Of a DNA stretch of 64,000 nt, positions 26,057 through 36,340 are shown piece by piece. This DNA is from Bacteroidales bacterium (GTDB lineage Bacteria; Bacteroidota; Bacteroidia; Bacteroidales; UBA932), in the NCBI GenBank assembly GCA_022648685.1, contig JALCMW010000002.1, forward strand, positions 62,001 through 126,000, given 5' to 3'. The position numbers and the translations under genes were made by a program. Position 1 is the first letter of the stretch. Every line of letters starts with the position of its first letter. The notes under the pieces were generated by a model, which made no database searches, was not told the DNA's origin, and saw only the letters and a program-made list of their open reading frames with translations.

Positions 26057-27700
26057 TTATTTATAAAGATACCTTTTTATACTCATTTTCGGCGTTTTTT
26101 CGAAAGGTTTATCCTGAATTTCCACTTTGGACAATTGGCTGTAAAGATTAAGACGTTTATTGGCGGACAACCGTATATTATCGGCCAGGTCTGAAACCGC
26201 TTCTTCGTCAAGACCGGCATGCCTTATGGCATCGTTGTCCAAATATACCAAAGCGACCAATTTCGAAGCCCTGTCAACGACAACCGTTTCAAGGACATAA
26301 TCCTGGTTGTTCACAATAGCTTCCACTTCTTCAGGATATATGTTCTGGCCGTTCGCAGACAATATCATGCTTTTGCTACGGCCTTTGATAAAAATGTTGC
26401 CTTCGGAGTCTATCACACCCAGATCGCCGGTCCTGAGGAACCCATCTTCCGTAAAAGCGTTGGAAGTAGCGGTTTCGTTCTTGAAATATCCCGTACATAT
26501 ATTCACTCCCTTGGCCTGTATTTCTCCAACTGTATTATTTGGATCTTCGGAATCGATTCTGACCTCAGCACAATCGACTGCTTTGCCGCACGACCCGGAA
26601 ACATATTTGTCCCAGTCCTCATAAGCCAGAAGAGGAGCCGCTTCAGTCATACCATAACCTACCGTATAAGGCAGGCGTATCCGTCTGAACCATTTCTCAA
26701 CCTCGGGATTCAATGGAGCTCCGCCCATTATGAACATTTGGATGTTGCCTCCGAAAGCGGAACAAAGTCCGTCACGTATTTTATTGAAAAGCAACCTCCT
26801 TATACCGGGAATAAATGTAAGCAGCTTTATCAGTTTCTTTTCCACTACAGGTTTTATGGAACTCTTGAACACCTTTTCCATAACCAGGGGAACGGTTATC
26901 AGCAAATACGGCCTGACTTCCTTCATCGCTCTCAGCAATGTTGAAGGATTAGGCGTTTTTCCGAGGAAAGTTATGCAGGTACCGTTGCAAAGCGGATAGA
27001 GGAATTCGAATGCGAGGCCGTACATATGGGCCATCGGAAGCATGGAAACAATCGTGTATTTGTTTGAAGCGGGAATACGCCGCTGTCCGAAATCGATTGT
27101 GGCGCTCAGGCATCTGTACGGCAGCATTACGCCTTTCGGAGCACTGGATGTTCCTGAAGTATAATTTATTATGGACAAATCATCCCAATTGTCCACAGGA
27201 TAGGCCACATTTTCCCTTGAGAATCCCATAGGATATTTGGCAGTGAATGCAGCATCGAGTTCGTTATAGGCTTTGCCGAAGACTTCGCTGCCGCAATAAA
27301 GCAGGGAAAAATTGGATACGCAAATGACAGCCTTAATTTTCGGCATCTTGGTGATATCCAGTTTATTCCATATATCAGCATCGGTAAAAAGGATCACACT
27401 CTCGGAATGGTCGACCAAAGAATTGATATTCTCGGGATTGAAGTCTGAGAGTATCGGGACGGTAACTGTTTCATAAGTATTGATTGCGAGAAACGACACA
27501 CCCCAACGCGCGGAATTCCTTGCACACAAAGCAACCTTTTCCCCTTTGTTTATTCCTCCGGAAGAAAAGAGCAAGTGGAATTTTTCTATGCTGACGGCCA
27601 ATTGTCCGAAAGTAAACGATTCCCCTTCGAAATTCCTTATTGCCACCTTATCCCAATATGCCTTTACGGCTGACTGAAGTCTGGCGAAGTAATGTACCAT
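26057..27700 (-). CDS. AMP-binding long-chain acyl-CoA ligase family protein
   Basis: The 547-residue protein begins at the ATG at 27700 (MVHYFARLQSAV); a longer frame adds 15 residues unlike the family. Motifs are the P-loop YTSGTSSAPKGVML (family TSGTTG-x-PKG), VGYGMTEAAPLLAY, FLRTGDLG, GRSKSMILSANGQNIYPEEVE and the C-terminal catalytic lysine region FEKTPKMSIKRYLY. It would activate a carboxylate, probably a fatty acid, as the acyl-adenylate and pass it to CoA or a carrier. The end differs slightly from classic FadD but is normal for the Bacteroidota 'AMP-binding protein' group. Monocistronic, divergent from the HAD gene. Confidence 0.88.
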   Translation of the reverse strand: MVHYFARLQSAVKAYWDKVAIRNFEGESFTFGQLAVSIEKFHLLFSSGGINKGEKVALCARNSARWGVSFLAINTYETVTVPILSDFNPENINSLVDHSESVILFTDADIWNKLDITKMPKIKAVICVSNFSLLYCGSEVFGKAYNELDAAFTAKYPMGFSRENVAYPVDNWDDLSIINYTSGTSSAPKGVMLPYRCLSATIDFGQRRIPASNKYTIVSMLPMAHMYGLAFEFLYPLCNGTCITFLGKTPNPSTLLRAMKEVRPYLLITVPLVMEKVFKSSIKPVVEKKLIKLLTFIPGIRRLLFNKIRDGLCSAFGGNIQMFIMGGAPLNPEVEKWFRRIRLPYTVGYGMTEAAPLLAYEDWDKYVSGSCGKAVDCAEVRIDSEDPNNTVGEIQAKGVNICTGYFKNETATSNAFTEDGFLRTGDLGVIDSEGNIFIKGRSKSMILSANGQNIYPEEVEAIVNNQDYVLETVVVDRASKLVALVYLDNDAIRHAGLDEEAVSDLADNIRLSANKRLNLYSQLSKVEIQDKPFEKTPKMSIKRYLYK

Positions 27701-27793
27701 TGTCCTAATGTTTAAAAAATCGCACGAAATTACACAATAATCCAACTTTTTACAACCAATCTTGCTGAAAATATATTATTGCCTGCAATTTAT

Positions 27794-27801
27794 TATCTTT
27801 G
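27794..27801 (+). promoter_or_regulatory. Bacteroidota -7 element for the HAD phosphatase gene
   Basis: TATCTTTG lies 19 bases before the ATG at 27821 and matches TAnnTTTG. No clear -33 TTTG. Confidence 0.45.
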
Positions 27802-27820
27802 TATCAACAAATTACATAAA

Positions 27821-28660
27821 ATGAAAAAGAAACCGATCGTAGCTCTCGTATATGATTTCGACGGAACCCTTTCTCCCGGCAATATGCAGGAGTTCGGATT
27901 CATCCAGGCAATAGGAAAAACACCGGGGGAATTCTGGAAAATGAGCGACTGCATAGCCAAAGGACAGGATGCAAGCAATATTCTAAGCTACATGAAACTT
28001 ATGTTCGACGAAGCCAGAAAGGCCGATATCAAATTACGACGCAGCGATTTCAAGCATTTCGGCCAACATATCACATTGTTCGAAGGTGTCGAGAAATGGT
28101 TCGGTCTGGTCAACGATTACGGAAAAAACCACGGAGTCCGTATAGAACATTATATCAATTCTTCCGGACTCAAGGAAATTATAGAAGGCAGTACCATAGC
28201 AAAAGAGTTCAAGCATATTTTCGCATGTACTTTCCTGTATGACGGAAAAGGTGAAGCCGAATGGCCTGGAATTGCCGTGGATTATACTGCCAAGACACAA
28301 TTCCTGTTCAAAATAAACAAGGGAATATTCAGCGCAAGGGACAACAAACTCGTCAACGAAAGTGTATCCGAAGACAAAAAAAGGATTCCCTTTCCGAACA
28401 TGATCTACTTCGGCGACGGAGACACGGACGTGCCTTGCATGAAAATAGTAAATATGTTCGGAGGCAATTCGATAGCAGTATTCTCCCCTGATGACAAGGA
28501 AAAACAGGCAAATGCCCGGCAGCTTCAGAAGCAAGGACGTGCAAATTTCATCACTCCAGCAGTTTATACCGAAGAAAGCAGGGCGTTCGAACTGGTTTGC
28601 TCCATCATCGACAAAATACGAATCGATTACGAATTGAAACGGCTTTCCTTGTACCGTTAA
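27821..28660 (+). CDS. HAD-superfamily hydrolase (phosphoserine phosphatase-like)
   Basis: The 279-residue protein starts at the ATG at 27821, since the longer frame overlaps the promoter element. It carries the HAD motifs in order: [11 protein letters not shown] (motif I nucleophile Asp), [10 protein letters not shown] (motif II Ser), and [12 protein letters not shown] (motif IV acids), with a basic K in the intervening region ([12 protein letters not shown]) as motif III candidate. The helical cap after motif I is of the C1 kind. Substrate unknown. Its stop overlaps the convergent purT stop by 4 bases, leaving no room for a separate terminator. Confidence 0.85.
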   Translation: MKKKPIVALVYDFDGTLSPGNMQEFGFIQAIGKTPGEFWKMSDCIAKGQDASNILSYMKLMFDEARKADIKLRRSDFKHFGQHITLFEGVEKWFGLVNDYGKNHGVRIEHYINSSGLKEIIEGSTIAKEFKHIFACTFLYDGKGEAEWPGIAVDYTAKTQFLFKINKGIFSARDNKLVNESVSEDKKRIPFPNMIYFGDGDTDVPCMKIVNMFGGNSIAVFSPDDKEKQANARQLQKQGRANFITPAVYTEESRAFELVCSIIDKIRIDYELKRLSLYR

Positions 28661-29841
28661 TACACCTTCACCGACAATTTATCGTATGCCCTCTGAGCTT
28701 TCTCCCGGGCTTCTTCAATAGTATCGGCTGTCGCAAGAATGACGCCGAGGCGTCTGTGGCCTTTTATTTCAGGCTTTCCGAAAAGCCTTATCTGGACTCC
28801 GGGTTCTTCAAGGACTTTGTCTATATTGAAAAATTCATATTTATCGGTATTGCCTTCCACTACAATGGCTTTGGACGCAGAAGGGCCGTAGAACTTCACT
28901 TCCGGAACAGGAAGTCCGAGGACGGCACGCGCATGAAGGGCGAATTCCGACAAATCCTGCGAAATCATGGTAACCATTCCCGTATCGTGCGGACGCGGGG
29001 ATACTTCACTGAAAATCACATCTTCGCCTTTGACAAACATTTCGACACCGAATATACCGTATCCTCCCAATGCGGCAGTTATTTTTCCGGCGATATCACG
29101 GGCTTTTGCAATAGCTTCCGGAGACATCGGCTGCGGCTGCCATGATTCACGATAATCACCGTCAACCTGATGATGGCCTATCGGCTCAAGAAAAGTGGTA
29201 CCGCCGCTGTGACGTACCGTAAGAAGAGTGATTTCATAGTCGAAATCCACGAACCCTTCGACGATTACCCTCCCCTTTCCGGCACGTCCGCCTTCCTGGG
29301 AGATTCGCCAGGCTTCGTCAATCTCGGAAGGATCATGTATTACGCTCTGACCGTGTCCCGAAGAACTCATCACGGGTTTTACCACACAAGGGCAGCCTAT
29401 CCGGCCGACGGAAGCTTTGAATGCCTCTTCCGAATCGGCGAATTCATATCTTGAAGTCGGAAGCCCCAAGGTCTCGGCAGCCAACCTTCTGATTCCTTCC
29501 CTGTTCATTGTTAGGTATGCGGCCTTTGCTGTAGGAATGACGTTGTATCCTTCCTTTTCCAATTTTAAGAGTTCCTCGGTTGCAATTGCCTCGACTTCCG
29601 GAATGATGAAATCAGGCTTTTCCTTTTCGATCACTTCACGCAAAGCCTTTCCGTCAAGCATTGAGAGGACATAATGGGACTGTGCCACCTGCATGGCGGG
29701 AGCATTTTCATATCTGTCCACCGCAACAACTTCGACACCGTACCGCTGCAATTCTATCGCAACCTCTTTCCCTAATTCCCCGGAGCCGCACAAAAGCGCT
29801 TTCTTTCCGTATTCAGTAAACGTAGTACCAATACTTACCAT
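28657..29841 (-). CDS. purT: Formate-dependent phosphoribosylglycinamide formyltransferase
   Basis: The 394-residue protein is of the normal PurT length when started at the ATG at 29841 ([20 protein letters not shown]); a frame extending to 29940 overlaps the aguB gene. The ATP-grasp features are [19 protein letters not shown] with the following [10 protein letters not shown] (ATP/GAR binding), [22 protein letters not shown] and [13 protein letters not shown]. It makes N-formyl-glycinamide ribonucleotide from GAR, formate and ATP, in purine synthesis. It lies 19 bases after aguB and may share its transcript. Its stop overlaps the convergent HAD gene stop. Confidence 0.95.
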   Translation of the reverse strand: MVSIGTTFTEYGKKALLCGSGELGKEVAIELQRYGVEVVAVDRYENAPAMQVAQSHYVLSMLDGKALREVIEKEKPDFIIPEVEAIATEELLKLEKEGYNVIPTAKAAYLTMNREGIRRLAAETLGLPTSRYEFADSEEAFKASVGRIGCPCVVKPVMSSSGHGQSVIHDPSEIDEAWRISQEGGRAGKGRVIVEGFVDFDYEITLLTVRHSGGTTFLEPIGHHQVDGDYRESWQPQPMSPEAIAKARDIAGKITAALGGYGIFGVEMFVKGEDVIFSEVSPRPHDTGMVTMISQDLSEFALHARAVLGLPVPEVKFYGPSASKAIVVEGNTDKYEFFNIDKVLEEPGVQIRLFGKPEIKGHRRLGVILATADTIEEAREKAQRAYDKLSVKVY

Positions 29842-29860
29842 ATATTTTAAGTTTTTTGAG

Positions 29861-30745
29861 TTATTTGCAAAATCTTTTAACAATGTCACCATATGCATCG
29901 ATTCTTCTGTCGCGCATGAACGGCCACCCGTGACGTACATATTCCGTACGGGACAAATCGATTTCCACTACTTCGGCCATTTCATCGTCTCGGCCGAATT
30001 CAACAAGCATTTCCCCCTGAGGCCCCGTAGCAAAAGAATGACCCCAGAAATCCAGCCCGGAAGTATTTCCGGAAGGATCATCTTCATGGCCCGTCCTGTT
30101 CACGGCAACTACAGGAAGGCCGTTAGCCACACTGTGCCCCCTCTGGACTATCTGCCATGCTGCCATCTGCCGTTCCCTTTCTTCCCCGGAATCAGTCCAT
30201 ACACCGCCGATAGCCGTAGGATAAATCAAAATGTCGGCACCGTTCAACGCCATGAGTCTGGCAGCTTCCGGATACCATTGATCCCAACAGACCATCACGC
30301 CCAGGTTACCTACCGAAGTCTTTACGGGAACAAAACCTGTATCCCCCGGAGTAAAATAGAATTTTTCATAAAAGCAAGGATCGTCGGGAATATGCATCTT
30401 CCTGTATTTGCCGGCTATGGAACCGTCTTTTTCAATCACGACGGCGGTATTATGGTAGATTCCGGTCGCTCGTTTTTCGAAAAGGGACAAAACAATGACT
30501 ATTCCCAATTCTTTTGCGAGGGACCCGAAAGCTGCGGTGGAAGGGCCGGGAATCGTCTCGGCCATGGAATAAAAGGAAACATCTTCGGTCTGGCAGAAAT
30601 ACAAGGAATTATGAAGTTCCTGCAAAACTACAATATCGGCGCCTGCCGATGCGCATTTGCGTATATTTTCCTGAAGTTTTGCGATATTGGCGGAAATATC
30701 CGCCGTACAGGCCTGCTGTACCATTCCTACTTTGAGCATATTCAT
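29861..30745 (-). CDS. aguB: N-carbamoylputrescine amidase
   Basis: The 294-residue protein belongs to the nitrilase superfamily, with catalytic Glu in [13 protein letters not shown], Lys in [19 protein letters not shown] and Cys in [16 protein letters not shown]. The sequence pattern around these, especially the K-x-H-I-P-D and [11 protein letters not shown] blocks, matches AguB rather than generic omega-amidases. It hydrolyses N-carbamoylputrescine to putrescine, CO2 and ammonia. The gene overlaps the stop of aguA by 4 bases, so the two agmatine-pathway enzymes are coupled. Confidence 0.95.
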   Translation of the reverse strand: MNMLKVGMVQQACTADISANIAKLQENIRKCASAGADIVVLQELHNSLYFCQTEDVSFYSMAETIPGPSTAAFGSLAKELGIVIVLSLFEKRATGIYHNTAVVIEKDGSIAGKYRKMHIPDDPCFYEKFYFTPGDTGFVPVKTSVGNLGVMVCWDQWYPEAARLMALNGADILIYPTAIGGVWTDSGEERERQMAAWQIVQRGHSVANGLPVVAVNRTGHEDDPSGNTSGLDFWGHSFATGPQGEMLVEFGRDDEMAEVVEIDLSRTEYVRHGWPFMRDRRIDAYGDIVKRFCK

Positions 30746-31794
30746 ATTCGATCAAGTTTAAGCCAACCGCAAGGATATTGCATCGTGATGCAATGCAAAG
30801 AGCCGTGGCCGGACAGCAACGGCCTGCAGTCTACCACGACCACTTCTCTGTCCGGAAAAGCATTCTGAAGCCTTTTCCTGGCTATTTCATCTTTTGGGGA
30901 ACTGCATCCCGGAACCAGAACTCCACCGTTAACTACCAGAAAATTGGCATAAGAAGCAGGAAGCCTGTAATCGTCAAGATATAAAGGATCAGGCAAAGGA
31001 AGAGGTATAAGTTTGTACGGGTTCCCCTCCGCAGTCCTGAAATTTTTCAGGCAATCTTCCATGGCTGACAGTTCAACGTAATTATCATCCGAAGAATCGT
31101 AACATTTAGTATATGCGATAGTATCGGAGGAACAGAAGCGGGCAAGGATATCCACATGGGAATCGGTATCGTCCCCGACGATTCCACCCCTTTCCAGCCA
31201 TAATACCCTTTCCAGTCCGAAAGTTCTCTTCAATTTTTCCTCTATCTCAGCTCTTGAAAGATAATCATTCCTGTTCAGGGAACACAAACAGCTTGCGGTT
31301 GTCAGCAAAGTTCCGGACCCGTCACTGTCTATGCTGCCACCTTCAAGGACGAAAGGGCTCATGTCTATTCTTGACACATCGGACTTGAAGGCGCCGTCAT
31401 CGAACATATTCCTTGTAATCCGGTTATCAAGGCAAGAAGCGAATTTCAGTCCCCAGCCGTTGAACACGAAATCATACACCAGTTTCCCACCATCATTTCC
31501 GAAAACTGAAATACCACCATGATCCCGCGCCCAGGTATCGTTCAACGGGCTTTTGTAAAAACGTATTCCATCAATATCAAGATCCTGATGCTGTTCTCCG
31601 ATTATTCTCAGAATATCGGCTTTCGCTTCATCAATGTCACGTGCCATTATGACAATCGGTTCGAATTCCTGTATTGCTGAAGCTATCCTCACGTAACATT
31701 CCAATACGGAATCGAGCCTGAACCAATCGGTATCCCTATGCGGCCACGTGAGCTGCACTCCGCTCTGCGGTTCCCATTCGGCAGGTAATCTCAT
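30742..31794 (-). CDS. aguA: Agmatine deiminase
   Basis: The 350-residue protein is of the porphyromonas-type peptidylarginine/agmatine deiminase family. Recognisable points are the N-terminal LPAEWEPQSGVQLTWPH, NDTWARDHGGISVF (substrate carboxylate/guanidinium site), VLEGGSIDSDGSGT, DDTDSHVDILARF with the catalytic His, and a C-terminal GHGSLHCITMQYP holding the nucleophilic Cys. It converts agmatine to N-carbamoylputrescine and ammonia. It is the first gene of the aguA-aguB(-purT) operon, providing putrescine from dietary or arginine-derived agmatine. Confidence 0.96.
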   Translation of the reverse strand: MRLPAEWEPQSGVQLTWPHRDTDWFRLDSVLECYVRIASAIQEFEPIVIMARDIDEAKADILRIIGEQHQDLDIDGIRFYKSPLNDTWARDHGGISVFGNDGGKLVYDFVFNGWGLKFASCLDNRITRNMFDDGAFKSDVSRIDMSPFVLEGGSIDSDGSGTLLTTASCLCSLNRNDYLSRAEIEEKLKRTFGLERVLWLERGGIVGDDTDSHVDILARFCSSDTIAYTKCYDSSDDNYVELSAMEDCLKNFRTAEGNPYKLIPLPLPDPLYLDDYRLPASYANFLVVNGGVLVPGCSSPKDEIARKRLQNAFPDREVVVVDCRPLLSGHGSLHCITMQYPCGWLKLDRI

Positions 31795-31868
31795 ATATGA
31801 TATAAATTAAAAGGCGAAATTACATAAAAAAATGATATATTCATTGTACGCAATGTATACGGTGCCGG

Positions 31869-31900
31869 ATTGACTTATAAAAAAAAGAAATTTATCTTTG
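31869..31900 (+). promoter_or_regulatory. Promoter of uvrB
   Basis: ATTG at 31869-31872 is followed after 20 bases by TATCTTTG (31893-31900), a good -33/-7 pair. The start codon is 23 bases downstream. I did not see an SOS box. Confidence 0.65.
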
Positions 31901-31922
31901 CATAATAAGAAAAGGACATCGG

Positions 31923-34109
31923 ATGAAATTCAAACTGGAATCACAATACAAACCTGCCGGAGATCAGGAACAGGCAATCGAAGGAATCTGCGCCGAACTT
32001 AACGAAGGGACTGAAAATCTTACACTTCTGGGAGTCACCGGTTCGGGGAAGACTTTCACCATGGCCAATGTAATAGAGAGGTTGCAAAGACCGGCTCTGA
32101 TACTCAGCCACAACAAGACACTGGCCGCGCAGCTGTACGGGGAATTCAAGTCCTTTTTTCCTGAAAATTCAGTCGAGTATTTCGTATCCTATTACGATTA
32201 CTACCAGCCCGAAGCCTACATTCCCACAACGGATACATATATAGAAAAAGATCTGAGCATTAACGACCAGATAGACAAACTCCGTTTGAGCTGCGCCTCG
32301 GCATTGCTTTCGGGAAGACGGGATATAATAGTCATATCAAGTGTTTCATGCCTGTACGGCATCGGAAATCCCGCCGATTTCCATTCCCAGACCGTACATG
32401 TGGTCAAAGGTGAGCAGAAAAGTCTTACAAGATTGCTGTACCAGCTTGTGGACGGACTTTATTCAAGAACTGAAGCCGATTTCAAAAGGGGGACGTTCAG
32501 AGTCAAAGGCGATACTGTGGACGTTTATCTGGGAGGCGCCGACTATGCCGTTCGGATACAGTTCTTCGGAGATGAAATCGAAGAATTATCGATCATAGAT
32601 CCCGCCACCGGAGCTTTCATGGATTCGCTGGAAGAGATAGACATCTATCCCGCCAATAATTTCGTAACATCTAAGGAAGGAATAACAACGGCCGTAAGCC
32701 AGATACAGGATGATCTCAAAAAGCAACTTGATTATTTCGATGAAATAGGGAAACATCTGGAAGCCAAGAGACTGAAACAAAGAGTCGAATACGACCTGGA
32801 AATGATAAAGGAAATGGGCTATTGCCCGGGAATAGAGAATTATTCAAGATATTTCGACGGAAGAAAATCAGGAATGAGGCCGTTTTGCCTTATCGACTAT
32901 TTTCCTAAAGACTTCATTACTTTCATAGACGAAAGTCATGTGACAATTCCCCAGATAAGGGCTATGTACGGAGGAGATCATTCCAGGAAGTCCGTCTTGG
33001 TGGAATATGGATTCCGGCTTCCGGCTGCAGCGGACAACAGGCCGCTTAAGTTCGACGAATTCGAAGCTGTTACGGGCCAGACGGTATATGTAAGCGCCAC
33101 GCCATCTGAATATGAACTGAAAAAATCGGAAGGGCTTGTCGTGGAACAGGTTGTAAGGCCTACGGGGCTCCTTGATCCTCCTATAGAAGTAAGACCTACG
33201 GAGAACCAGGTGGACGATCTTATGGATGAAATACGCAAAAGGGCGGCGGCAGATGAAAGGGTACTCGTAACTACGCTTACCAAAAGGATGGCTGAAGAGT
33301 TGACTGATTATCTTTACAAAGTGAACGTGAGATGCCGTTACATACATTCCGATGTAGACGTTTCCGAAAGGGTGGAAATTATAGAGGATTTCAAAAACGG
33401 GATGTTCGATGTCCTCATAGGAGTCAACCTGCTCAGGGAAGGACTTGACATCCCCACCGTATCACTTGTTGCCATTCTGGATGCTGACAAAGAAGGGTTC
33501 CTGCGTTCGAGCAGGGCATTGACACAGACCGCCGGACGTGCTGCCAGAAACGTACACGGATTGGTGATAATGTATGCCGACAACATCACTAAATCTATGG
33601 ATGAGACTATAAGGGAAACCGACAGACGAAGAAAGAAACAGATGGAATATAACAAGATCCATCACATCACACCGCAACAGGTAAAAGTCAGGAAAAACCT
33701 ACTGGCCATACAGTTAAGCGAAAAGAAAGAAGCAGGAAAGGATATTAATCCGAGACTTCAGAACAGCGTAAGCGGTAGGGTAAGCGCAGCAAATTCCATA
33801 GAAGATCCCACATACATTCCAAATCCGAGTGAACTCGGAAGCGGCTCGGTCACTGTCGGATTCGGACACGATTCGAAGCGGGATACAGGTTCCGCTTTTG
33901 TTGACGGATACATCAAAGCCGATCTTGCCGCCGTACTCCAGGATCCCGTCATAAGATCCATGACACGGAACCAGATCGACAAGACTATCGAAGATTCCAA
34001 AAGAAAGATGGAGAAAGCAGCCGCAGCCCTCGATTTCAATTCCGCCGCCAAATACAGGGACGAAATGTGGGCGCTCAAGGAATATCTCAAAGTCTGGAAA
34101 GACAAATGA
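31923..34109 (+). CDS. uvrB: UvrABC excinuclease subunit B
   Basis: The 728-residue protein has the UvrB helicase motifs: Walker [13 protein letters not shown] near residue 38, the beta-hairpin region [12 protein letters not shown] near 95, motif [13 protein letters not shown] near 338, [11 protein letters not shown] and the motif V/VI region [14 protein letters not shown] with [13 protein letters not shown] motif ([17 protein letters not shown]) closes the C-terminus, as needed for UvrC contact. Length is normal for Bacteroidota UvrB. It loads onto damaged DNA with UvrA for nucleotide excision repair. Its TGA abuts the convergent rel stop (TGATCA) without a spacer. Confidence 0.98.
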   Translation: MKFKLESQYKPAGDQEQAIEGICAELNEGTENLTLLGVTGSGKTFTMANVIERLQRPALILSHNKTLAAQLYGEFKSFFPENSVEYFVSYYDYYQPEAYIPTTDTYIEKDLSINDQIDKLRLSCASALLSGRRDIIVISSVSCLYGIGNPADFHSQTVHVVKGEQKSLTRLLYQLVDGLYSRTEADFKRGTFRVKGDTVDVYLGGADYAVRIQFFGDEIEELSIIDPATGAFMDSLEEIDIYPANNFVTSKEGITTAVSQIQDDLKKQLDYFDEIGKHLEAKRLKQRVEYDLEMIKEMGYCPGIENYSRYFDGRKSGMRPFCLIDYFPKDFITFIDESHVTIPQIRAMYGGDHSRKSVLVEYGFRLPAAADNRPLKFDEFEAVTGQTVYVSATPSEYELKKSEGLVVEQVVRPTGLLDPPIEVRPTENQVDDLMDEIRKRAAADERVLVTTLTKRMAEELTDYLYKVNVRCRYIHSDVDVSERVEIIEDFKNGMFDVLIGVNLLREGLDIPTVSLVAILDADKEGFLRSSRALTQTAGRAARNVHGLVIMYADNITKSMDETIRETDRRRKKQMEYNKIHHITPQQVKVRKNLLAIQLSEKKEAGKDINPRLQNSVSGRVSAANSIEDPTYIPNPSELGSGSVTVGFGHDSKRDTGSAFVDGYIKADLAAVLQDPVIRSMTRNQIDKTIEDSKRKMEKAAAALDFNSAAKYRDEMWALKEYLKVWKDK

Positions 34110-36266
34110 TCATTGTCTTGATACTTTCATTACGTTTTTCAGCAATTTGGTTTGCGAAATCACCTTTTCAAGTTCCATATTGGAAGGGACGGAAAGTCTC
34201 ATGGTGACATCATAGGTCGAATGGCGTTCATTTTCCGTTACCGTAAAAGATCTTACGGAAGCCTTGAATTGATTGACAATATCCAGAATCTGGTTTATCA
34301 CAGAACTTTCGCAGGCCGTTACTATGCGCAACGTAGACTGGAAAGTACCGGCTCCGGGAATATCCGCCCATTTAACCCTCTGGATACGGTATGGATACAT
34401 TTCCATCAGCCTTGCCGCATTCGGACATGACATCCTGTGAATCTTGATGCCGTCAGTTCTTGTGACGAAACCGAATACATCATCCCCGAAAACAGGATGG
34501 CAGCATTTAGCCATTTTGTAATCCAGCCCCTTGAGATCAGAAGAATTGATTACAAGGATATCATCGGTGGCGGGTCCGGACGTTTTATTCTGATGCCGTT
34601 CGGAATCAATTTCAGCCTCAACGGCTTTTGCAGCTTCAACGGATTCGGCCTGTCTCAAATCACGCTCGGAAATGTAATTCTTTACGACATTTACATCTAT
34701 CGTTTCGTCTCCAATGGCGGCAAGGAATGAACTTACGGAAGAATAATGCAGCTTCTTCATAAGTTCGGCCATTTCTTCGTCGGGGAAAGATAACTTCCAA
34801 TTTTTCAATCGTCTGTCAAGCAGCTCTTTCCCCGAAGACGCCCTTTTCGATTCGTCTTCATTCAAGGCTTGCCTTATTTTCGCCCTTGCTTTCGAGGATA
34901 TCACATACCCAAGCCAATCTTGCGACGGCCTCTGGTTTTTACCTCTCATTATATCCACAACATCTCCGGTCCTGAGCTTCTCCCTTATGGAGACCGCTTT
35001 CCCGTTTACGCGCGCGCCAGTGCAACTTACACCCAGATTCGAGTGTATATTGAAAGCAAAATCCAAAACGGAAGCTCCGGCAGGAAGTATACGCAATTCC
35101 CCTGACGGGGTGAAGACGAAAATTTCCTTGGAAGGCGGTTTGGGCAGATCATCAGGGTTGGCCGAACCGGAATGTTCAAGAGCATACCTTACGGAAGACA
35201 GCCACTTGTCCATTGTGGCTTCATGTTTTATCCCTTTGTAAGACCAGTGCGCCGCATGCCCGTTTTCAGCTATATCGTCCATCCTCTTGGTTCTAATCTG
35301 GACTTCCAGATAAGAATTGCCCTTATTCCTTACGGTAATATGCAATGATTCATAACCGTTCGGTTTAGGATTCGTTATCCAGTCACGTAAACGATCCGTA
35401 TCCGGTTCATATTCCTCGGTCACGAAAGAATACACTTTCCAGCACAAATCCTGCTCGGTCTTGTGATCATCATCGCAATCTATGATAAAACGTATGGCAA
35501 AAACATCATATACCTTTTCGAAAGGCACTTTCTGCTTCTGCATTTTCAGCCAGATTGAATATGCCGTTTTAGTACGTATTTTCAATTTGTACTTTATCCC
35601 GGCGACAGACAGCTTGTTTTCCAGCGGACGTATGAATTCTTCAGTGAGTTTTATCCTATCCTTTTCAGTCGCTTTCAAATTATTGGTTATGGACCTGTAC
35701 TCTTCGGGTTCAGCGAAACGGAAATATATGTTTTCCATTTCGCTTTTTATATTATACAGCCCTAACTGATGTGCCAGGGGTATATATAGCATAAGTGTCT
35801 CGAGAATCTTTTTTTCCCTGGACTGTTTGGGAAACATGCTGAGATTTCTCATGACCTCGAGTCTGTCGGCAATCTTCAGAACAGTGACACGGGGATCTTT
35901 AGAATATTGGACTATCAGCTTTTTGTAATTTTCTGCTTCCAGACGGGTATCCTTCGGCTTTATGGTTGCAATCTTGTTCAAACCGTCAACCATGGTAAGT
36001 ATCTCGGCGGAAAAACCGGCGGAACTTATGTCGATATCAGGATGCGATCTGGTCGCTTCATGGAGAAATACTGCAGCAATGCATTCTGCCTGAAGCCCTA
36101 TTTCGTCTGCCACTATCAAGGCAACATTCACCGGGTGTTCGATGAAAGGATGTCCGTTGTCACGGGTTTCCGAAGCCAACGCTGCAGAGGCTATTCCATA
36201 TGCGCTTCTGATAATACTGCGCCCGGCATCGTCATAATGGGAAAATTTTTCATCTATAGGATCCAT
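34110..36266 (-). CDS. rel: RelA/SpoT-family (p)ppGpp synthetase with degenerate hydrolase domain
   Basis: The 718-residue protein starts at the ATG at 36266 (MDPIDEKF). Layout: HD-type domain (about 15-170), synthetase domain (about 215-335), TGS domain (about 400-460), a conserved Cys-rich region KMAKCCHPVFGDDVFGF and a C-terminal ACT domain. The synthetase keeps RTKTAYSIWLKM, YDVFAIR (Asp254), NPKPNGYESLHITV and EVQIRT (Glu321), so synthesis of (p)ppGpp is expected. The hydrolase site is broken: canonical HDxxED is HEATRS (His69, Glu70, Arg73, Ser74) and the DRLHN motif is DRLEV (Val138). It is therefore probably synthesis-only. It is the last gene of the rpsA-rnz-glucosaminidase-mltG-rel group. 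Confidence 0.93.
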   Translation of the reverse strand: MDPIDEKFSHYDDAGRSIIRSAYGIASAALASETRDNGHPFIEHPVNVALIVADEIGLQAECIAAVFLHEATRSHPDIDISSAGFSAEILTMVDGLNKIATIKPKDTRLEAENYKKLIVQYSKDPRVTVLKIADRLEVMRNLSMFPKQSREKKILETLMLYIPLAHQLGLYNIKSEMENIYFRFAEPEEYRSITNNLKATEKDRIKLTEEFIRPLENKLSVAGIKYKLKIRTKTAYSIWLKMQKQKVPFEKVYDVFAIRFIIDCDDDHKTEQDLCWKVYSFVTEEYEPDTDRLRDWITNPKPNGYESLHITVRNKGNSYLEVQIRTKRMDDIAENGHAAHWSYKGIKHEATMDKWLSSVRYALEHSGSANPDDLPKPPSKEIFVFTPSGELRILPAGASVLDFAFNIHSNLGVSCTGARVNGKAVSIREKLRTGDVVDIMRGKNQRPSQDWLGYVISSKARAKIRQALNEDESKRASSGKELLDRRLKNWKLSFPDEEMAELMKKLHYSSVSSFLAAIGDETIDVNVVKNYISERDLRQAESVEAAKAVEAEIDSERHQNKTSGPATDDILVINSSDLKGLDYKMAKCCHPVFGDDVFGFVTRTDGIKIHRMSCPNAARLMEMYPYRIQRVKWADIPGAGTFQSTLRIVTACESSVINQILDIVNQFKASVRSFTVTENERHSTYDVTMRLSVPSNMELEKVISQTKLLKNVMKVSRQ

Positions 36267-36340
36267 AGCAATAATATAAACAGGCTTCTCAAATTTAGCG
36301 AAATTATTCGATAATCCGCGAAAGGGCAAACAATAATAAG

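Noticed and set aside
29693..30868. A 391-codon plus-strand frame opposite purT and aguB
   Set aside because: It overlaps two certain enzymes on the opposite strand, spans their junction and has no recognisable domain; codon use reflects the antisense of real genes.
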